Shown one piece after another: positions 10,134 through 19,642 of a DNA stretch of 64,000 nucleotides. The stretch spans positions 1 to 64,000 of the forward strand of contig JABFRQ010000001.1 in assembly GCA_013141075.1 (NCBI GenBank), given 5' to 3'. The notes beneath the pieces were generated by a model. The model saw only the letters and a program-made list of their open reading frames with translations, was not told the origin of the DNA and did no database searches. The position numbers and the translations under genes are program-made. How positions within the stretch are numbered: the stretch's first letter is position 1; each line of letters begins with the position of its first letter. The stretch is from Methylotenera sp. (GTDB taxonomy: Bacteria; Pseudomonadota; Gammaproteobacteria; Burkholderiales; Methylophilaceae).

Positions 10134-11804
10134 ATGGGCTTTCTAAAAAAACTATTCAATCATTCACCAGCTCCAAAAGCTGCGGTAACTTTTGCTTGGG
10201 TCAAGGATTTAAGCGGCTTAGATGATATTTCATTGATTGAGTTTGCTACGCAGAAATTAAATACTGAATGCAAAAAAAATATCTTTAATGATGATCAATA
10301 TGTCAGTGCTTTTTTTGCAATTGACGAAAAAATACACGAAACTGTCGAAAAAATTACAGCACACTACATCAATATCGACAGCATGAGCATTGAGCTAGAA
10401 GAGCGCATTGCAAATACTGTATTTTTGTATCACCGCCAACTGTTTTTGATTTACATTACATTGATAGATAACCTTGCTGCATATCAACCAAAAGCACTCA
10501 ATTTGATGATGGCGCGCGCCATATTTTGCGCCACGCAAATGATTAAGTGGCGTTATTACAATTACCAAAGCGCGCCAGCTAACGTTTGGGTGCAAATATC
10601 TAAACTTTATTTACTGGCTGAAAAAAATTCGCTTTTAGAAGTCTACATTCAAACTTATAAGGATCAAGAAGTTTCAACGCTGGCATCCGCTTATATTCAC
10701 GCTTGCATGTTAGGCAGCCTAGAAAGCTTAAGCTTCAAACACCAACAAATTGAGTTGGTAAGCAAAATGCTTGCACATTGGACGCCTAAAATTCTTATTC
10801 AAAATACTTATGATGAGAAAAAGCATTTATTTTATGTTGATACCAATGGCGATGCACCTGCTAGACGTATTAGAAACTTTAAACCAGCTGACAACTACCG
10901 CTATTGGTGTTTTGACAGCATTAACTCAAAAGTTGATTTATGCTTATCCATGCTTGAATTTAGCATTGAACCCAAGCAACAGATTATGAAAGATCTAATC
11001 AATCACAAATATTCATTACCTACTTTAGAAATTTTACGCACAGAATGGTCCCGCGTTGAATACAAGCGTCAACGCAGGCGTGATGAGCGCATCAAAACTA
11101 CAAAAGCCGCTACTACTATTTATGGGTTTGATGACATCTGCTCTTATGTAGCACTGCACACAAAAGCTCAGGCCAAGCGTGGTGAAAAAATACCGCCAAG
11201 TAATAAATCTTTTGACGAGCGATTGTCTTCCCATTCTGTGAGCAATCACTTTTCTGATGCTAATATTATTTATGTGGATTTAGGCGCAGGGCAATCAAAC
11301 ATTGTGGATGAAAGCACGCATGGCATTGGCCTATATATTAGTAAAGCGGCCAATGAAGTGAGCTTAGGCATGATGATTTGCGTGTCTGCGCAAGACCAAA
11401 AAAATGATATTAGAGTTGGTGTGATTCGTAGCGTTAAACCAATTATTGGCAACGAATTACATATTGGCGTTGAAATATTAAGTAAAAGTGCTTTTTGTGT
11501 GGATGCAAAAAATATGAGCATGAAACCTGCCGCCAACAGCAACTTAAACGACAATGCTTTTAGTAAATCTATTAACTTTAGCAATGAAATTTCAGGCTTT
11601 ACCTGCTTATATATTCCGCAAGAATTTACCATAGCCAAGCAAGAATCGTTGATTATACCTAGGTTGCATTACAACAAAAATGATACTTACCAAGTCAATG
11701 TATTGGATAACAACATACTTGTTAAATTTACTGAAACTTTAGAGCAGCATGAAAATTGGTTAAGAGTTGCTTATGCGCAAGAAGTATCTCAGCTAGCTGC
11801 ATAA
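10134..11804 (+). CDS. PilZ-domain-like protein (putative c-di-GMP receptor)
   Basis: The product has 556 residues from the ATG at 10134; an in-frame TTG five codons earlier is less likely. The N-terminal 340 residues are mostly helical and match no family I can name. A KRQRRRDERIK stretch (about 346-356) and, further on, IVDESTHGIGLYISKAANEVSLGMMICV fit the RxxxR and D/NxSxxG parts of a PilZ fold, though the spacing between them (about 85 residues) is long. IRVGVIRSVKP and LHIGVEILSKSA resemble the following strands. PilZ domains bind cyclic di-GMP. No signal peptide or membrane segment is seen, so it should be cytoplasmic. Its role is unknown. It lies between gltX and the efflux operon and shares an operon with neither. 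Confidence 0.55.
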   Translation: MGFLKKLFNHSPAPKAAVTFAWVKDLSGLDDISLIEFATQKLNTECKKNIFNDDQYVSAFFAIDEKIHETVEKITAHYINIDSMSIELEERIANTVFLYHRQLFLIYITLIDNLAAYQPKALNLMMARAIFCATQMIKWRYYNYQSAPANVWVQISKLYLLAEKNSLLEVYIQTYKDQEVSTLASAYIHACMLGSLESLSFKHQQIELVSKMLAHWTPKILIQNTYDEKKHLFYVDTNGDAPARRIRNFKPADNYRYWCFDSINSKVDLCLSMLEFSIEPKQQIMKDLINHKYSLPTLEILRTEWSRVEYKRQRRRDERIKTTKAATTIYGFDDICSYVALHTKAQAKRGEKIPPSNKSFDERLSSHSVSNHFSDANIIYVDLGAGQSNIVDESTHGIGLYISKAANEVSLGMMICVSAQDQKNDIRVGVIRSVKPIIGNELHIGVEILSKSAFCVDAKNMSMKPAANSNLNDNAFSKSINFSNEISGFTCLYIPQEFTIAKQESLIIPRLHYNKNDTYQVNVLDNNILVKFTETLEQHENWLRVAYAQEVSQLAA

Positions 11805-11819
11805 TGTATTATCTAGTTT

Positions 11820-13235
11820 TTATTGCGCTGGCAAAACAACGTCAGCCTGCTGCCACCCACCACCAAGCGCCTTAAATAAAGCCACAGTCGCACTTAAACG
11901 CGACTGGCGGCTTTGCACTGCTGCCAAAGCAGTTTCGTTATAAACGCGCTGCGCATCTAACACATCTAAATAAGCTGAGTATCCTGCTTGATAACGGTTA
12001 TTGGCAATGGTTAATGCTTTTTTAGCGGCTTCTTGGCTCAAATTCAACGCAGCTTCACGCTCGGTATTTTGCCGTAAATCTACCAAGGCATCATTTACCT
12101 CTCTAAATGCGTTTTGCACCGCGCCTTCATAACTCGCCAAAGCTTGTTTTTGCTTGGCGCTAGCTTGGTCAACTTGTGCGTTACGTTTGCCAGAATCAAA
12201 AATTGGTAAGTTTAAGCTCAAACCACCTGACCAAATACGCGCGGCAGATTTTAATATATTGCCCAGTTCTAAACTCTCGCCACCCAAGCCCGCGGTGAGC
12301 GAAATACTTGGGTACAAAGCAGCTTTAGCCACGCCAATATTGGCATTAGCCGCAATCATTTGTTGCTCTGCTTGGCGCACATCTGGCCGCGCTTCTAAGA
12401 GGCTTGAAGGCAAACCCGCTGGTGGTGTTGGCGGAATTGGCAATATGTTCAAATCTGCCGCAGCTAAGTTCAAATTCAACTCACCAGTCAACACGGCCAA
12501 TTGATGCAAACTTAAAGCACGCAATCGCGCCAATTCTGCTAATTGTGCTGTTAAATTAGTGCTTGCGACTTCAGCTTGGTAAACATCTAGTGCTGAAACC
12601 ACGCCACCTTCTAAGCGGCGTTTGGCGAGAGCTAAACTTTCCTTGCGAGTTTTTAGGTTGTCTTGGCTAATGGCAATTTGCGAATCTAAACTGCGTATAG
12701 TCAAATAGTTGCTTGCGACTAAACCCGCTAAAGATAACGCTATTGTATCTTTGGCATAGCGCGTAGAAAGTACCTGCGCCCTTGCAGACTCTTGTGCGCG
12801 GCGTAATTTACCCCAAAAATCAATTTCAAAAGTCGTGCCCAGTTGCGCTTTGTAATTGTTGCGTGGATTATTTTGCACAGGGTTTGCGCCAAGCTCAGTC
12901 ACGCGTGAGCGGCTTGCAGCCGCATCAACATTCACTTGCGGAAGCACCGCAGCACCTACTTCGCGCGCTACGGCATCAGCTTCTTCGATACGTGCAACGG
13001 CTAATTTAATATCAGTATTATTTTGCCGTGCTTTATTCACCAAATCATTCAATGTTTGGTCTTGGTACAGCATCCACCACGCACTTATCACTTTACTTTC
13101 AGCAGCATCTGCCGCTTCACTATACTGTGCTGGCACATCCAAATTAGGCCGCTGATAATCTGGTCCAACCGATTTACAGCCTGCCAACAACATCGCTACT
13201 ACGATGAATGTGATTTTTTGGTTTAAGTTCAGCAT
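11820..13235 (-). CDS. RND efflux outer-membrane lipoprotein (OprM/NodT family)
   Basis: The 471-residue protein starts with a lipoprotein signal ending LLAGCKSVGPDYQRP; the cysteine is the lipid attachment site and GPDYxRP is typical of the NodT/OprM family. Two repeated helical/beta-barrel halves follow, with the conserved SLxLPIFDSGKRNAQVDQASAKQKQALASYEGAVQNAFREVNDAL segment in the second. It should form the outer-membrane channel of the tripartite pump encoded upstream. Its ATG overlaps the stop of the RND gene by one base, so it is the last gene of the three-gene operon. Confidence 0.93.
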   Translation of the reverse strand: MLNLNQKITFIVVAMLLAGCKSVGPDYQRPNLDVPAQYSEAADAAESKVISAWWMLYQDQTLNDLVNKARQNNTDIKLAVARIEEADAVAREVGAAVLPQVNVDAAASRSRVTELGANPVQNNPRNNYKAQLGTTFEIDFWGKLRRAQESARAQVLSTRYAKDTIALSLAGLVASNYLTIRSLDSQIAISQDNLKTRKESLALAKRRLEGGVVSALDVYQAEVASTNLTAQLAELARLRALSLHQLAVLTGELNLNLAAADLNILPIPPTPPAGLPSSLLEARPDVRQAEQQMIAANANIGVAKAALYPSISLTAGLGGESLELGNILKSAARIWSGGLSLNLPIFDSGKRNAQVDQASAKQKQALASYEGAVQNAFREVNDALVDLRQNTEREAALNLSQEAAKKALTIANNRYQAGYSAYLDVLDAQRVYNETALAAVQSRQSRLSATVALFKALGGGWQQADVVLPAQ

Positions 13236-16200
13236 TAAACTGTCTCCTGCGCATCTAACTCTGCTGTGTGCCCATGATGCCGCACATGCTTACCAGTGAG
13301 CCAAGTAAAAAATAATGGGATAAAAATAGTAGCAATAAAAGTAGCCACAATCATGCCACCAAACACGCCCGTACCCATCGATTGACGCGCTGCAGCACCC
13401 GCTCCCGTGGCAAACACTAGCGGCACAATGCCTAACACAAACGCCATTGAGGTCATCACAATTGGCCTAAAGCGCAACCGTGCAGCTTCAAGCGCCGCTT
13501 GTGCCACGGGCATGCCCTGCTCCATTTTTTGGCTGGCAAACTCGACAATCAAAATCGCATTTTTTGCAGCCAAACCAATTAGCGTAATAAGCCCGATTTG
13601 AAAGTAGATATCGTTCGGCATGCCGCGTAATAACACCGCTAAAAACGCGCCAGCAAGCGCAAATGGCACAGCCATAATTACCGCCAAAGGCAACGCCCAA
13701 GTTTCAAATTGCGCGGCCAAAATCAAGAACACCATAATAATGGCAAAACCAAAAGCAAACATCGCGGCCGAGCCTGTACGTTTTTCTTGGTAGGCTTGCG
13801 CTGTCCAGGCAATTTGGTAGCCATCTGGCAAATTTTCTTTGGCGATACGTTCCACAGCGTTAATCGCATCGCCAGAACTCACACCAGGTGCGCCACTACC
13901 AAATACTTTGGCAGAAAGTAAGCCGTTATATCGCTCTAATTGTTCTGCACCCACAATGTTACTCACTTTGCTTAACGCAGAAAGTGGAATCATATTGCCA
14001 TTTGGGTACACGCTATTGGGCTGACTACGCACATATACTTTACCTAAATCTTCAGGTTTCATTCTAAATTGCGGCTCGGCTTGTAGTTGCACTCTATAAG
14101 TACGGCCGTTACGGTTAAAGTCGTTCACGTAAAATGAACCCATAGTGCTTTGCAAAGTGGTGTAAATATCTGAAATCTTCACATTTTGCGAAATTGCTTT
14201 AGCTTCGTTCACCTCAATTTGCAACTGCGGCACGGTTGGGCGGAAGAACGTTTTAGCAGGTGTAAGCATCGGGTCTTTACCCATTGCCTCCATCAGGTTA
14301 TTCATCACCGCGGCGAGTTTAATGGGGTCGGTATCGCGCTGACTTTGCACGTAAACCTCAAAACCTGCCGCCGCACCTAAGCCGCGAATGGCGGGTGGGT
14401 TCACTGCAAACGCTAAGCCATCAGGTTGACTCATACCTATACCAAATAGCTTGCCAACAATATCATCGGCGGTTGTTTTACGCTCACTCCAATCTTTAAG
14501 CCGTACAAACATCGTGGCGGCGTTGGTTTTGTTGGCGCCAGTCAATAGTTCTAAACCATTCACGGCAAATTCAAACGCTACTGCGGGGTCTTTGGCAATG
14601 CTTGCGCGAATATTTTCAGTAGTTTTAGTGGTGCGGCTTAGCGTGGCGCCATCTGGCATCACCACTAAAGTCACCACGTATCCTTGGTCTTCAGCGGGCA
14701 CAAAGCTGCCTGGCACCATTTTAAATAAGCCAATTAACACCACTAAAATGCCTGCAAATGCTAAACCGCCAATCACTTTATGTTTCAAAGTAATGCCCAC
14801 AATGCTGGTGTAAAAATGCGTGAACTTACTAAACATTTTATTAAAAGCATCAAAAAACCAGTTGCTCCCATGCGATTGTTTCAAAATCATGGCACAAAGT
14901 GCGGGTGTTAACGTTAACGCCACCACGCCAGAAATCACCACAGAAATTGCCACAGTTACTGCAAATTGCCGATACAACTCGCCCGCAATACCACCCTGAA
15001 ACGCCACTGGCACAAATACCGCACATAGCACCAGCACAATGGCTACCACGGCGGCTGATACCTGATGAATAGATTTTATCGCAGCGGGTAGCGGCGCTAA
15101 ATTCTCTTCGCGCATCAGCCGTTCAGTATTTTCTAACACCACAATGGCGTCATCCACCACAATACCAATCGCTAAAATCATGGCAAACAACGTGAGTAAA
15201 TTGATGGAGAAACCAAATATATACAAACCTGCAAGCGTACCAATTAAAGAAATAGGCACTGCAATGAGCGGAATTAGAGTAGCACGCCAGCTTTGCAAGA
15301 ATAAAAATACCACTAACACCACCAAAATCAGCGCTTCGGCAAAGGTTTTGAATACCTCTTTAATGGTTGCTTTTACAAAATCGCTGGTATCGTATGGAAT
15401 AGTGTATTGCATGCCCGCTGGAAAGCGCGCTTTGAGTTCTTCTATTTTCGCTTTAATGCCTTTGGCGGTATCAAGCGCGTTCGCACCGCTTTGTAAAAAA
15501 ATGGGCACTGCCACGCCCGCTTGGCCATTGAGCGCAGAAGTCACGTTGTAACTTTGTGCACCTAACTCAATGCGTGCTACATCTTTAAGGTAAAGCACGC
15601 CGCGCGCGCCATCTGCTTTAATAATGATATTACCGAACTGCGCAGGGTCAACCAAACGGCCTTTTGCGGTCACGGTATACACCAATTGCTGGTCTGCTGG
15701 TGCAGGTTCTGCGCCAATTTTACCTGCTGCATATTGGTTATTTTGTGCGCCAATCGCCGCCGCAATATCACTCGTGCTCACGCCTAATTGCGCCATACGG
15801 TCTGGCCGCAACCAAATGCGCATGGCGTAATCTTGGCCGCCAAAAATTAGCGCATCGCCCACGCCTTTTACGCGCTTTAATTCATCTAACACATTTAAAG
15901 TGGCGTAATTGCTTAAGAATAAACGGTCGTGTTTTGACTCTTTTGAAGTGAGCATCACTACTAATAAAATATCGTTCGATTTTTTTTGCACAATCAAACC
16001 ATTACGGCGCACATCATCAGGCAAACGCGGTGTAGCAATGTTCACGCGGTTGCTCACGTTAAACGTGGCTTGGTCAATATTAGTACCCACTTCAAATGTT
16101 GCAGTAATCACCAACGTGCCGCTAGAATCTGCACTCGAGCTGAAATACAGCAAATTATCCACGCCACTAAGCTGCTCTTCAATAGGGCCAGCAACGGTCT

Positions 16201-16375
16201 TTGAAAGCGTATCAGCACTCGCACCAGGGTAGCTTGCGGTGATGGTGACGGTTGGCGGTGCAATTTGCGGATATTGTGCAATCGGTAGCTTAAATGCGGC
16301 GGCCAGCCCTGCCAACACAATAATAATAGACAGCACCATCGCCATAATCGGCCGTGTGATAAAAAACTTGGTCAT
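13235..16375 (-). CDS. RND multidrug efflux transporter, AcrB/MexB (HAE1) family
   Basis: The 1046-residue inner-membrane proton antiporter is of standard HAE1 length. The start MTKFFITRPIMAMVLSIIIVLAGLAA is classic for the family. The proton-relay residues are visible: two adjacent aspartates in ILAIGIVVDDAIVVLENTERLM (TM4) and the lysine in LIGLAAKNAILIVEFASQ (TM10). Two large periplasmic porter loops alternate with the membrane blocks. It pumps hydrophobic drugs, solvents or dyes from periplasm or membrane. It follows the adaptor gene by 12 bp and overlaps the channel gene by one base. The divergent TetR protein is the likely repressor. Confidence 0.96.
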   Translation of the reverse strand: MTKFFITRPIMAMVLSIIIVLAGLAAAFKLPIAQYPQIAPPTVTITASYPGASADTLSKTVAGPIEEQLSGVDNLLYFSSSADSSGTLVITATFEVGTNIDQATFNVSNRVNIATPRLPDDVRRNGLIVQKKSNDILLVVMLTSKESKHDRLFLSNYATLNVLDELKRVKGVGDALIFGGQDYAMRIWLRPDRMAQLGVSTSDIAAAIGAQNNQYAAGKIGAEPAPADQQLVYTVTAKGRLVDPAQFGNIIIKADGARGVLYLKDVARIELGAQSYNVTSALNGQAGVAVPIFLQSGANALDTAKGIKAKIEELKARFPAGMQYTIPYDTSDFVKATIKEVFKTFAEALILVVLVVFLFLQSWRATLIPLIAVPISLIGTLAGLYIFGFSINLLTLFAMILAIGIVVDDAIVVLENTERLMREENLAPLPAAIKSIHQVSAAVVAIVLVLCAVFVPVAFQGGIAGELYRQFAVTVAISVVISGVVALTLTPALCAMILKQSHGSNWFFDAFNKMFSKFTHFYTSIVGITLKHKVIGGLAFAGILVVLIGLFKMVPGSFVPAEDQGYVVTLVVMPDGATLSRTTKTTENIRASIAKDPAVAFEFAVNGLELLTGANKTNAATMFVRLKDWSERKTTADDIVGKLFGIGMSQPDGLAFAVNPPAIRGLGAAAGFEVYVQSQRDTDPIKLAAVMNNLMEAMGKDPMLTPAKTFFRPTVPQLQIEVNEAKAISQNVKISDIYTTLQSTMGSFYVNDFNRNGRTYRVQLQAEPQFRMKPEDLGKVYVRSQPNSVYPNGNMIPLSALSKVSNIVGAEQLERYNGLLSAKVFGSGAPGVSSGDAINAVERIAKENLPDGYQIAWTAQAYQEKRTGSAAMFAFGFAIIMVFLILAAQFETWALPLAVIMAVPFALAGAFLAVLLRGMPNDIYFQIGLITLIGLAAKNAILIVEFASQKMEQGMPVAQAALEAARLRFRPIVMTSMAFVLGIVPLVFATGAGAAARQSMGTGVFGGMIVATFIATIFIPLFFTWLTGKHVRHHGHTAELDAQETV

Positions 16376-16387
16376 GATTTTTTTATC

Positions 16388-17632
16388 CTAGCTTGTAGAT
16401 TTGTTAGTTGCTGCTGGCTTGGTTGCAGGTTGATTGGCAGCAGGCATTGCTGGCATTTCACCTAAAGGATGGGGCGCGACTTCTGCCCCTGGGCGCACTT
16501 TAATCAAATTATCGGCAATCACTTTATCGCCCGCGTTTAAGCCGCTTAATATCACCCAATCTTTACCTTGCCAGCCGCCTTCTTTAATCGGGCGGATAGC
16601 AGCGGTTGCTTTGCCGTCTTTACCTGTTTCTGCAACAAAAACAAACTTGCCTTGGTCGCCCGTTAAAACCGCCGTTTGCGGCAATAGGAACACGCCATCG
16701 CGTGTGCCTGTGGTAACGCGTACGCGCACAAATTGGCCTGGAAGCAAAGCTTTATCAGCATTATCAAATACTGCACGCATTTGCTGCGTGCCTAATTGCG
16801 GGTCTATGCCGCTTGCGGCAAAGTTTAATTTTCCTTTTTGCGTGTATTCGCTGCCATCCGCTAATATCAACGAAACTTCTTTCACTCTGGCAGGTGATAA
16901 ATGCCCGCCCAACTGCGCCAACTCACTATCAGACAGGCTAAATCGCACCCAAATCGGGCTGATTTGGCTCACTTTTGTGAGTAAGCTGGTATTCGCATTC
17001 ACCAACGCACCTTCAGAAAACTCAAAGCGCCCCGCGATGCCAGAAAGTGGTGATGTCACTGTGGTGTAAGATAAATTCAGCTGTGCTTCACGCACACCTG
17101 CTTCATATGAAGCCAGCCCTGCACGCGCCATGCTGTTGTCTGAAGATGCATTATCTGCCTCGCGCTTACTGATAGATTGCGACGCTAATAAGCCATCCAA
17201 ACGCCCTGCTTCGCGTTGTGTTTGCTCAACCCGCGCTTGTTGTTGCGCTAGTTGTGCCTTGGCATTGGCCAGCGCAATTTGAAACGGCACAGGATCAATT
17301 AAAAACATGGCTTGCCCAGCTTTAACTGGCGCGCCTTCTTCAAACAATTTTTTGAGCAAAATGCCACCAACGCGTGGGCGGATTTCAACTTCTTTAGCAC
17401 CTTCAGTTTGCGCAACGGCTTCGGCGCTAATCGGCACACTGGTTGCTTTAAGTTCAATCACGCTTACGGGCATGGCTGGCATCGCACCGCCTGCTTGGGC
17501 AGCAGCAGGGTTATCTTTTTTACCGCAACTAATTAAAGCCAAACCGCATATAAGCGCGAGTATCGTTAGTTTTATTGGAGCAAACTGGGAAAAGTTTTTA
17601 TAATGCTGTTGTTGTTTCTTTGTATCCACCAT
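16388..17632 (-). CDS. RND efflux periplasmic adaptor lipoprotein (AcrA/MexA family)
   Basis: The 414-residue membrane-fusion protein has a lipoprotein signal ending ALISCGKKDNPA. It has the lipoyl halves (VEIRPRVGGILLKKLFEEGAPVKAGQAMFLIDPVPF and LSYTTVTSPLSGIAGRFEFSEGALV) on either side of a coiled-coil hairpin rich in Gln, Ala and Arg, then the beta-barrel with LLPGQFVRVRV. The C-terminal tail is rich in Pro, Ala and Thr. It bridges the inner-membrane pump and the outer channel. The start ATG at 17632 has GGAG six bases upstream. It is the first gene of the operon, and the upstream gap contains operator-like palindromes shared with the TetR gene. Confidence 0.94.
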   Translation of the reverse strand: MVDTKKQQQHYKNFSQFAPIKLTILALICGLALISCGKKDNPAAAQAGGAMPAMPVSVIELKATSVPISAEAVAQTEGAKEVEIRPRVGGILLKKLFEEGAPVKAGQAMFLIDPVPFQIALANAKAQLAQQQARVEQTQREAGRLDGLLASQSISKREADNASSDNSMARAGLASYEAGVREAQLNLSYTTVTSPLSGIAGRFEFSEGALVNANTSLLTKVSQISPIWVRFSLSDSELAQLGGHLSPARVKEVSLILADGSEYTQKGKLNFAASGIDPQLGTQQMRAVFDNADKALLPGQFVRVRVTTGTRDGVFLLPQTAVLTGDQGKFVFVAETGKDGKATAAIRPIKEGGWQGKDWVILSGLNAGDKVIADNLIKVRPGAEVAPHPLGEMPAMPAANQPATKPAATNKSTS

Positions 17633-17708
17633 TTGTTACTCCATATTTTTTATTACATTGCTTTTTATGCTGTTGAATTTAAGCTCTGTCTTGCTAAAAG
17701 CGCTTGCT

Positions 17709-17755
17709 TACATTCAAAGTAGAATGTATATTATATACAAACAGGAATGTATGTA
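17709..17755. promoter_or_regulatory. AcrR-like operator cluster between efflux operon and its TetR gene
   Basis: Three overlapping palindromic signals lie here: TACATTC-N6-GAATGTA (17709-17728), the perfect palindrome TGTATATTATATACA (17725-17739), and GAATGTATGTA (17745-17755). The last equals the right half of the E. coli AcrR operator as I recall it. The sites lie between the divergent adaptor and regulator genes, as expected for autoregulated repression of the pump. Confidence 0.65.
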
Positions 17756-17856
17756 AATGACTTTTTTGTGAATTTTCCAATTAAAAAATATAGGCTAAAA
17801 ATGTGATTATTTTAGCAATTGGCAAGGAATAACAATTCTATGGTTAATTTTTACAC

Positions 17857-18474
17857 ATGGTAAGAAAAACAAAAGAAAATGCTGAACTCACGCGGCAAGG
17901 CATTATTAACGCCGCCCGCACAGTATTTTTAACGCGCGGCGTGAGCAAATCCACCTTAGAACACATTGCAACGCAAGCCCAAGTAACGCGTGGCGCAGTG
18001 TATTGGCACTTTAAAAATAAAGCTGAAATCTTTCATGCAATACGCGATCAAGTGTTTTTACCGCTCATTGACCGCATCGACGACACGCTCATAGTAGCTA
18101 ACAATGATGATGCTCTCACGCAAATTGAAAAAAGTCTGTGCGATACCGTACATGAACTAAATACCAATATCGAAATGCGTCAAACCTATGAAATTATGAT
18201 GATGAAATGCGAATATGTGGATGATTTTTCTACAGTATTGCAGCAAATTTTGGATAATTGCGCTAGCATTACAGGCAAATTTGAACATGCATACGAGCGC
18301 GCAAAAGAACAAAATATTTTATCTGGCACTTATACGCCACGCGCCCTAGCGCTTGATACGCACTTGTTTTTTAGTGGCTTGCTACACATGTGGATAAAAG
18401 ATGCCGATGGTAGTAAATTTAGATTTCAAGCGACGGAACTCATCCAACTACACATCAAGCTGCGTCGAAAATAG
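17857..18474 (+). CDS. TetR-family repressor of the RND pump (AcrR/TtgR type)
   Basis: The 205-residue protein begins MVRKTKENAELTRQGIINAARTVFLTRGVSKSTLEHIATQAQVTRGAVYWHFKNKAEIFHAI. This is the HTH of the AcrR/TtgR/MexR-like TetR subgroup, with the diagnostic TRGAVYWHFKNK recognition helix. The C-terminal helical domain, with QTYEIMMMKCEYVDDF, matches the TetR_C ligand-binding fold of acrR-type repressors. It is divergent from the efflux operon with 224 bp between them, and palindromic sites occur in the gap. It is expected to release DNA on binding pump substrates. Confidence 0.92.
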   Translation: MVRKTKENAELTRQGIINAARTVFLTRGVSKSTLEHIATQAQVTRGAVYWHFKNKAEIFHAIRDQVFLPLIDRIDDTLIVANNDDALTQIEKSLCDTVHELNTNIEMRQTYEIMMMKCEYVDDFSTVLQQILDNCASITGKFEHAYERAKEQNILSGTYTPRALALDTHLFFSGLLHMWIKDADGSKFRFQATELIQLHIKLRRK

Positions 18475-18591
18475 CGTTGTCACTGCCACAGCTCACGTGA
18501 ATTAGTCAAAAGTTAGCATGCAAAAATGCTACAATTTCGTTTTTGCTTTATAACATTTTACTGAACACCTCTTTTTAAAACACATACGCTT

Positions 18592-19491
18592 TTGAATAAA
18601 TTAGTCATTTTTGGTGTGGGCCTTATTGGCGGCTCGGTAGCGCTTGCTTTGAAAAAAGCAGGCTTTGTGGCGCACATTGTGGGCGTTGGCAGAAGTGAAG
18701 CCAGCTTACAAGAAGCGCTCAGTTTAGGAGTCATTGACAGTTTTAGCGATGCTCTAGAAGCCAATATCCATGCGGCTTGCAGCGATGCCGATTTAATCCT
18801 CATCGCCGCACCCGTGGCGCAAACCGCCAGCATTTTACAAAGCATTAAGCCGCATTTAAACTGCAACACTATTATTACCGATGCAGGCAGCACCAAAAGC
18901 GACGTATTAGCTTGCGCGCGTGAAGTGTTGGGCGAACAATTTAACCAATTTGTCGGCGGCCACCCTATTGCAGGCGCAGAGAAAAGTGGCGTAAGCGCGG
19001 CAAAAGCTGATTTATTTGTGGGTAAAAATGTAGTTTTAACGCCTGCGTTAAACAATAACAATGCCCCAGAAACCAACATCCATGCGCTTGCTAGCGTTGC
19101 TCAATTATGGCAAGCCTGCGGCGCAAAAGTGTCTGAAATGTCTGCCGAAAAGCACGACAGCATCTTTGCCGCAGTTAGCCATTTGCCGCATTTATTAGCA
19201 TTTGCACTGGTGGATGACATTGCCGCACGCCCAAACGCCGAACAACTTTTCAGCTTTGCCGCCAGCGGCTTTAGAGACTTCACCCGCATAGCTGGCAGCC
19301 ACCCAGAAATGTGGCGCGACATCAGCCTAGCTAATAAAACCGCGTTATTAAGCGAAATAAGCGCTTTTCAAACCGAATTATCTATCGTAAAAAAATTGCT
19401 TGAAAATGATGATGCGCAAGGCCTGCAAGCCTTATTTGAACGTGCCAGTGTGGCGCGTAATAACTGGGCGAATAACAATAAACCAGCCTAA
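18592..19491 (+). CDS. tyrA: Prephenate dehydrogenase
   Basis: The 299-residue monofunctional enzyme oxidises prephenate to 4-hydroxyphenylpyruvate in tyrosine synthesis. The NAD-binding motif FGVGLIGGSVALALKKAGF is at the N terminus. ITDAGSTKSDV, VGGHPIAGAEKSGVSAA (with the catalytic-type histidine) and ISHLPH-like AVSHLPHLLAFAL follow in family order. The start is TTG at 18592: an in-frame TGA at 18562 leaves no ATG or GTG upstream, and no strong ribosome-binding site is visible. It heads the conserved tyrA-aroA-cmk-rpsA-ihfB series, but a small repeated element separates it from aroA. Confidence 0.92.
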   Translation: MNKLVIFGVGLIGGSVALALKKAGFVAHIVGVGRSEASLQEALSLGVIDSFSDALEANIHAACSDADLILIAAPVAQTASILQSIKPHLNCNTIITDAGSTKSDVLACAREVLGEQFNQFVGGHPIAGAEKSGVSAAKADLFVGKNVVLTPALNNNNAPETNIHALASVAQLWQACGAKVSEMSAEKHDSIFAAVSHLPHLLAFALVDDIAARPNAEQLFSFAASGFRDFTRIAGSHPEMWRDISLANKTALLSEISAFQTELSIVKKLLENDDAQGLQALFERASVARNNWANNNKPA

Positions 19492-19509
19492 AAACTAAAC
19501 CAGTACGCA

Positions 19510-19616
19510 CTGTCATGCTGAACTTGCTTCAGCATCTTTAAGTGAATATAAATCGCGTAAAATTAAACCGTAAATTAAGATATTGGCGAGATTCCGTGTC
19601 AAGCACGGAATGACAG
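19510..19616. repeat. Small MITE-like element with CTGTCAT ends, second copy
   Basis: This 107-bp element starts CTGTCATGCTGA and ends GGAATGACAG. It contains two hairpins: GCTGAA-CTTG-CTTCAGC near the left end and ATTCCGTG-TCAAG-CACGGAAT near the right. Its terminal pattern is shared with the element at 8355-8443. It lies between tyrA and aroA without disturbing either. Confidence 0.7.
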
Positions 19617-19642
19617 CTTAATTATAAATTAAAGAAACGACA

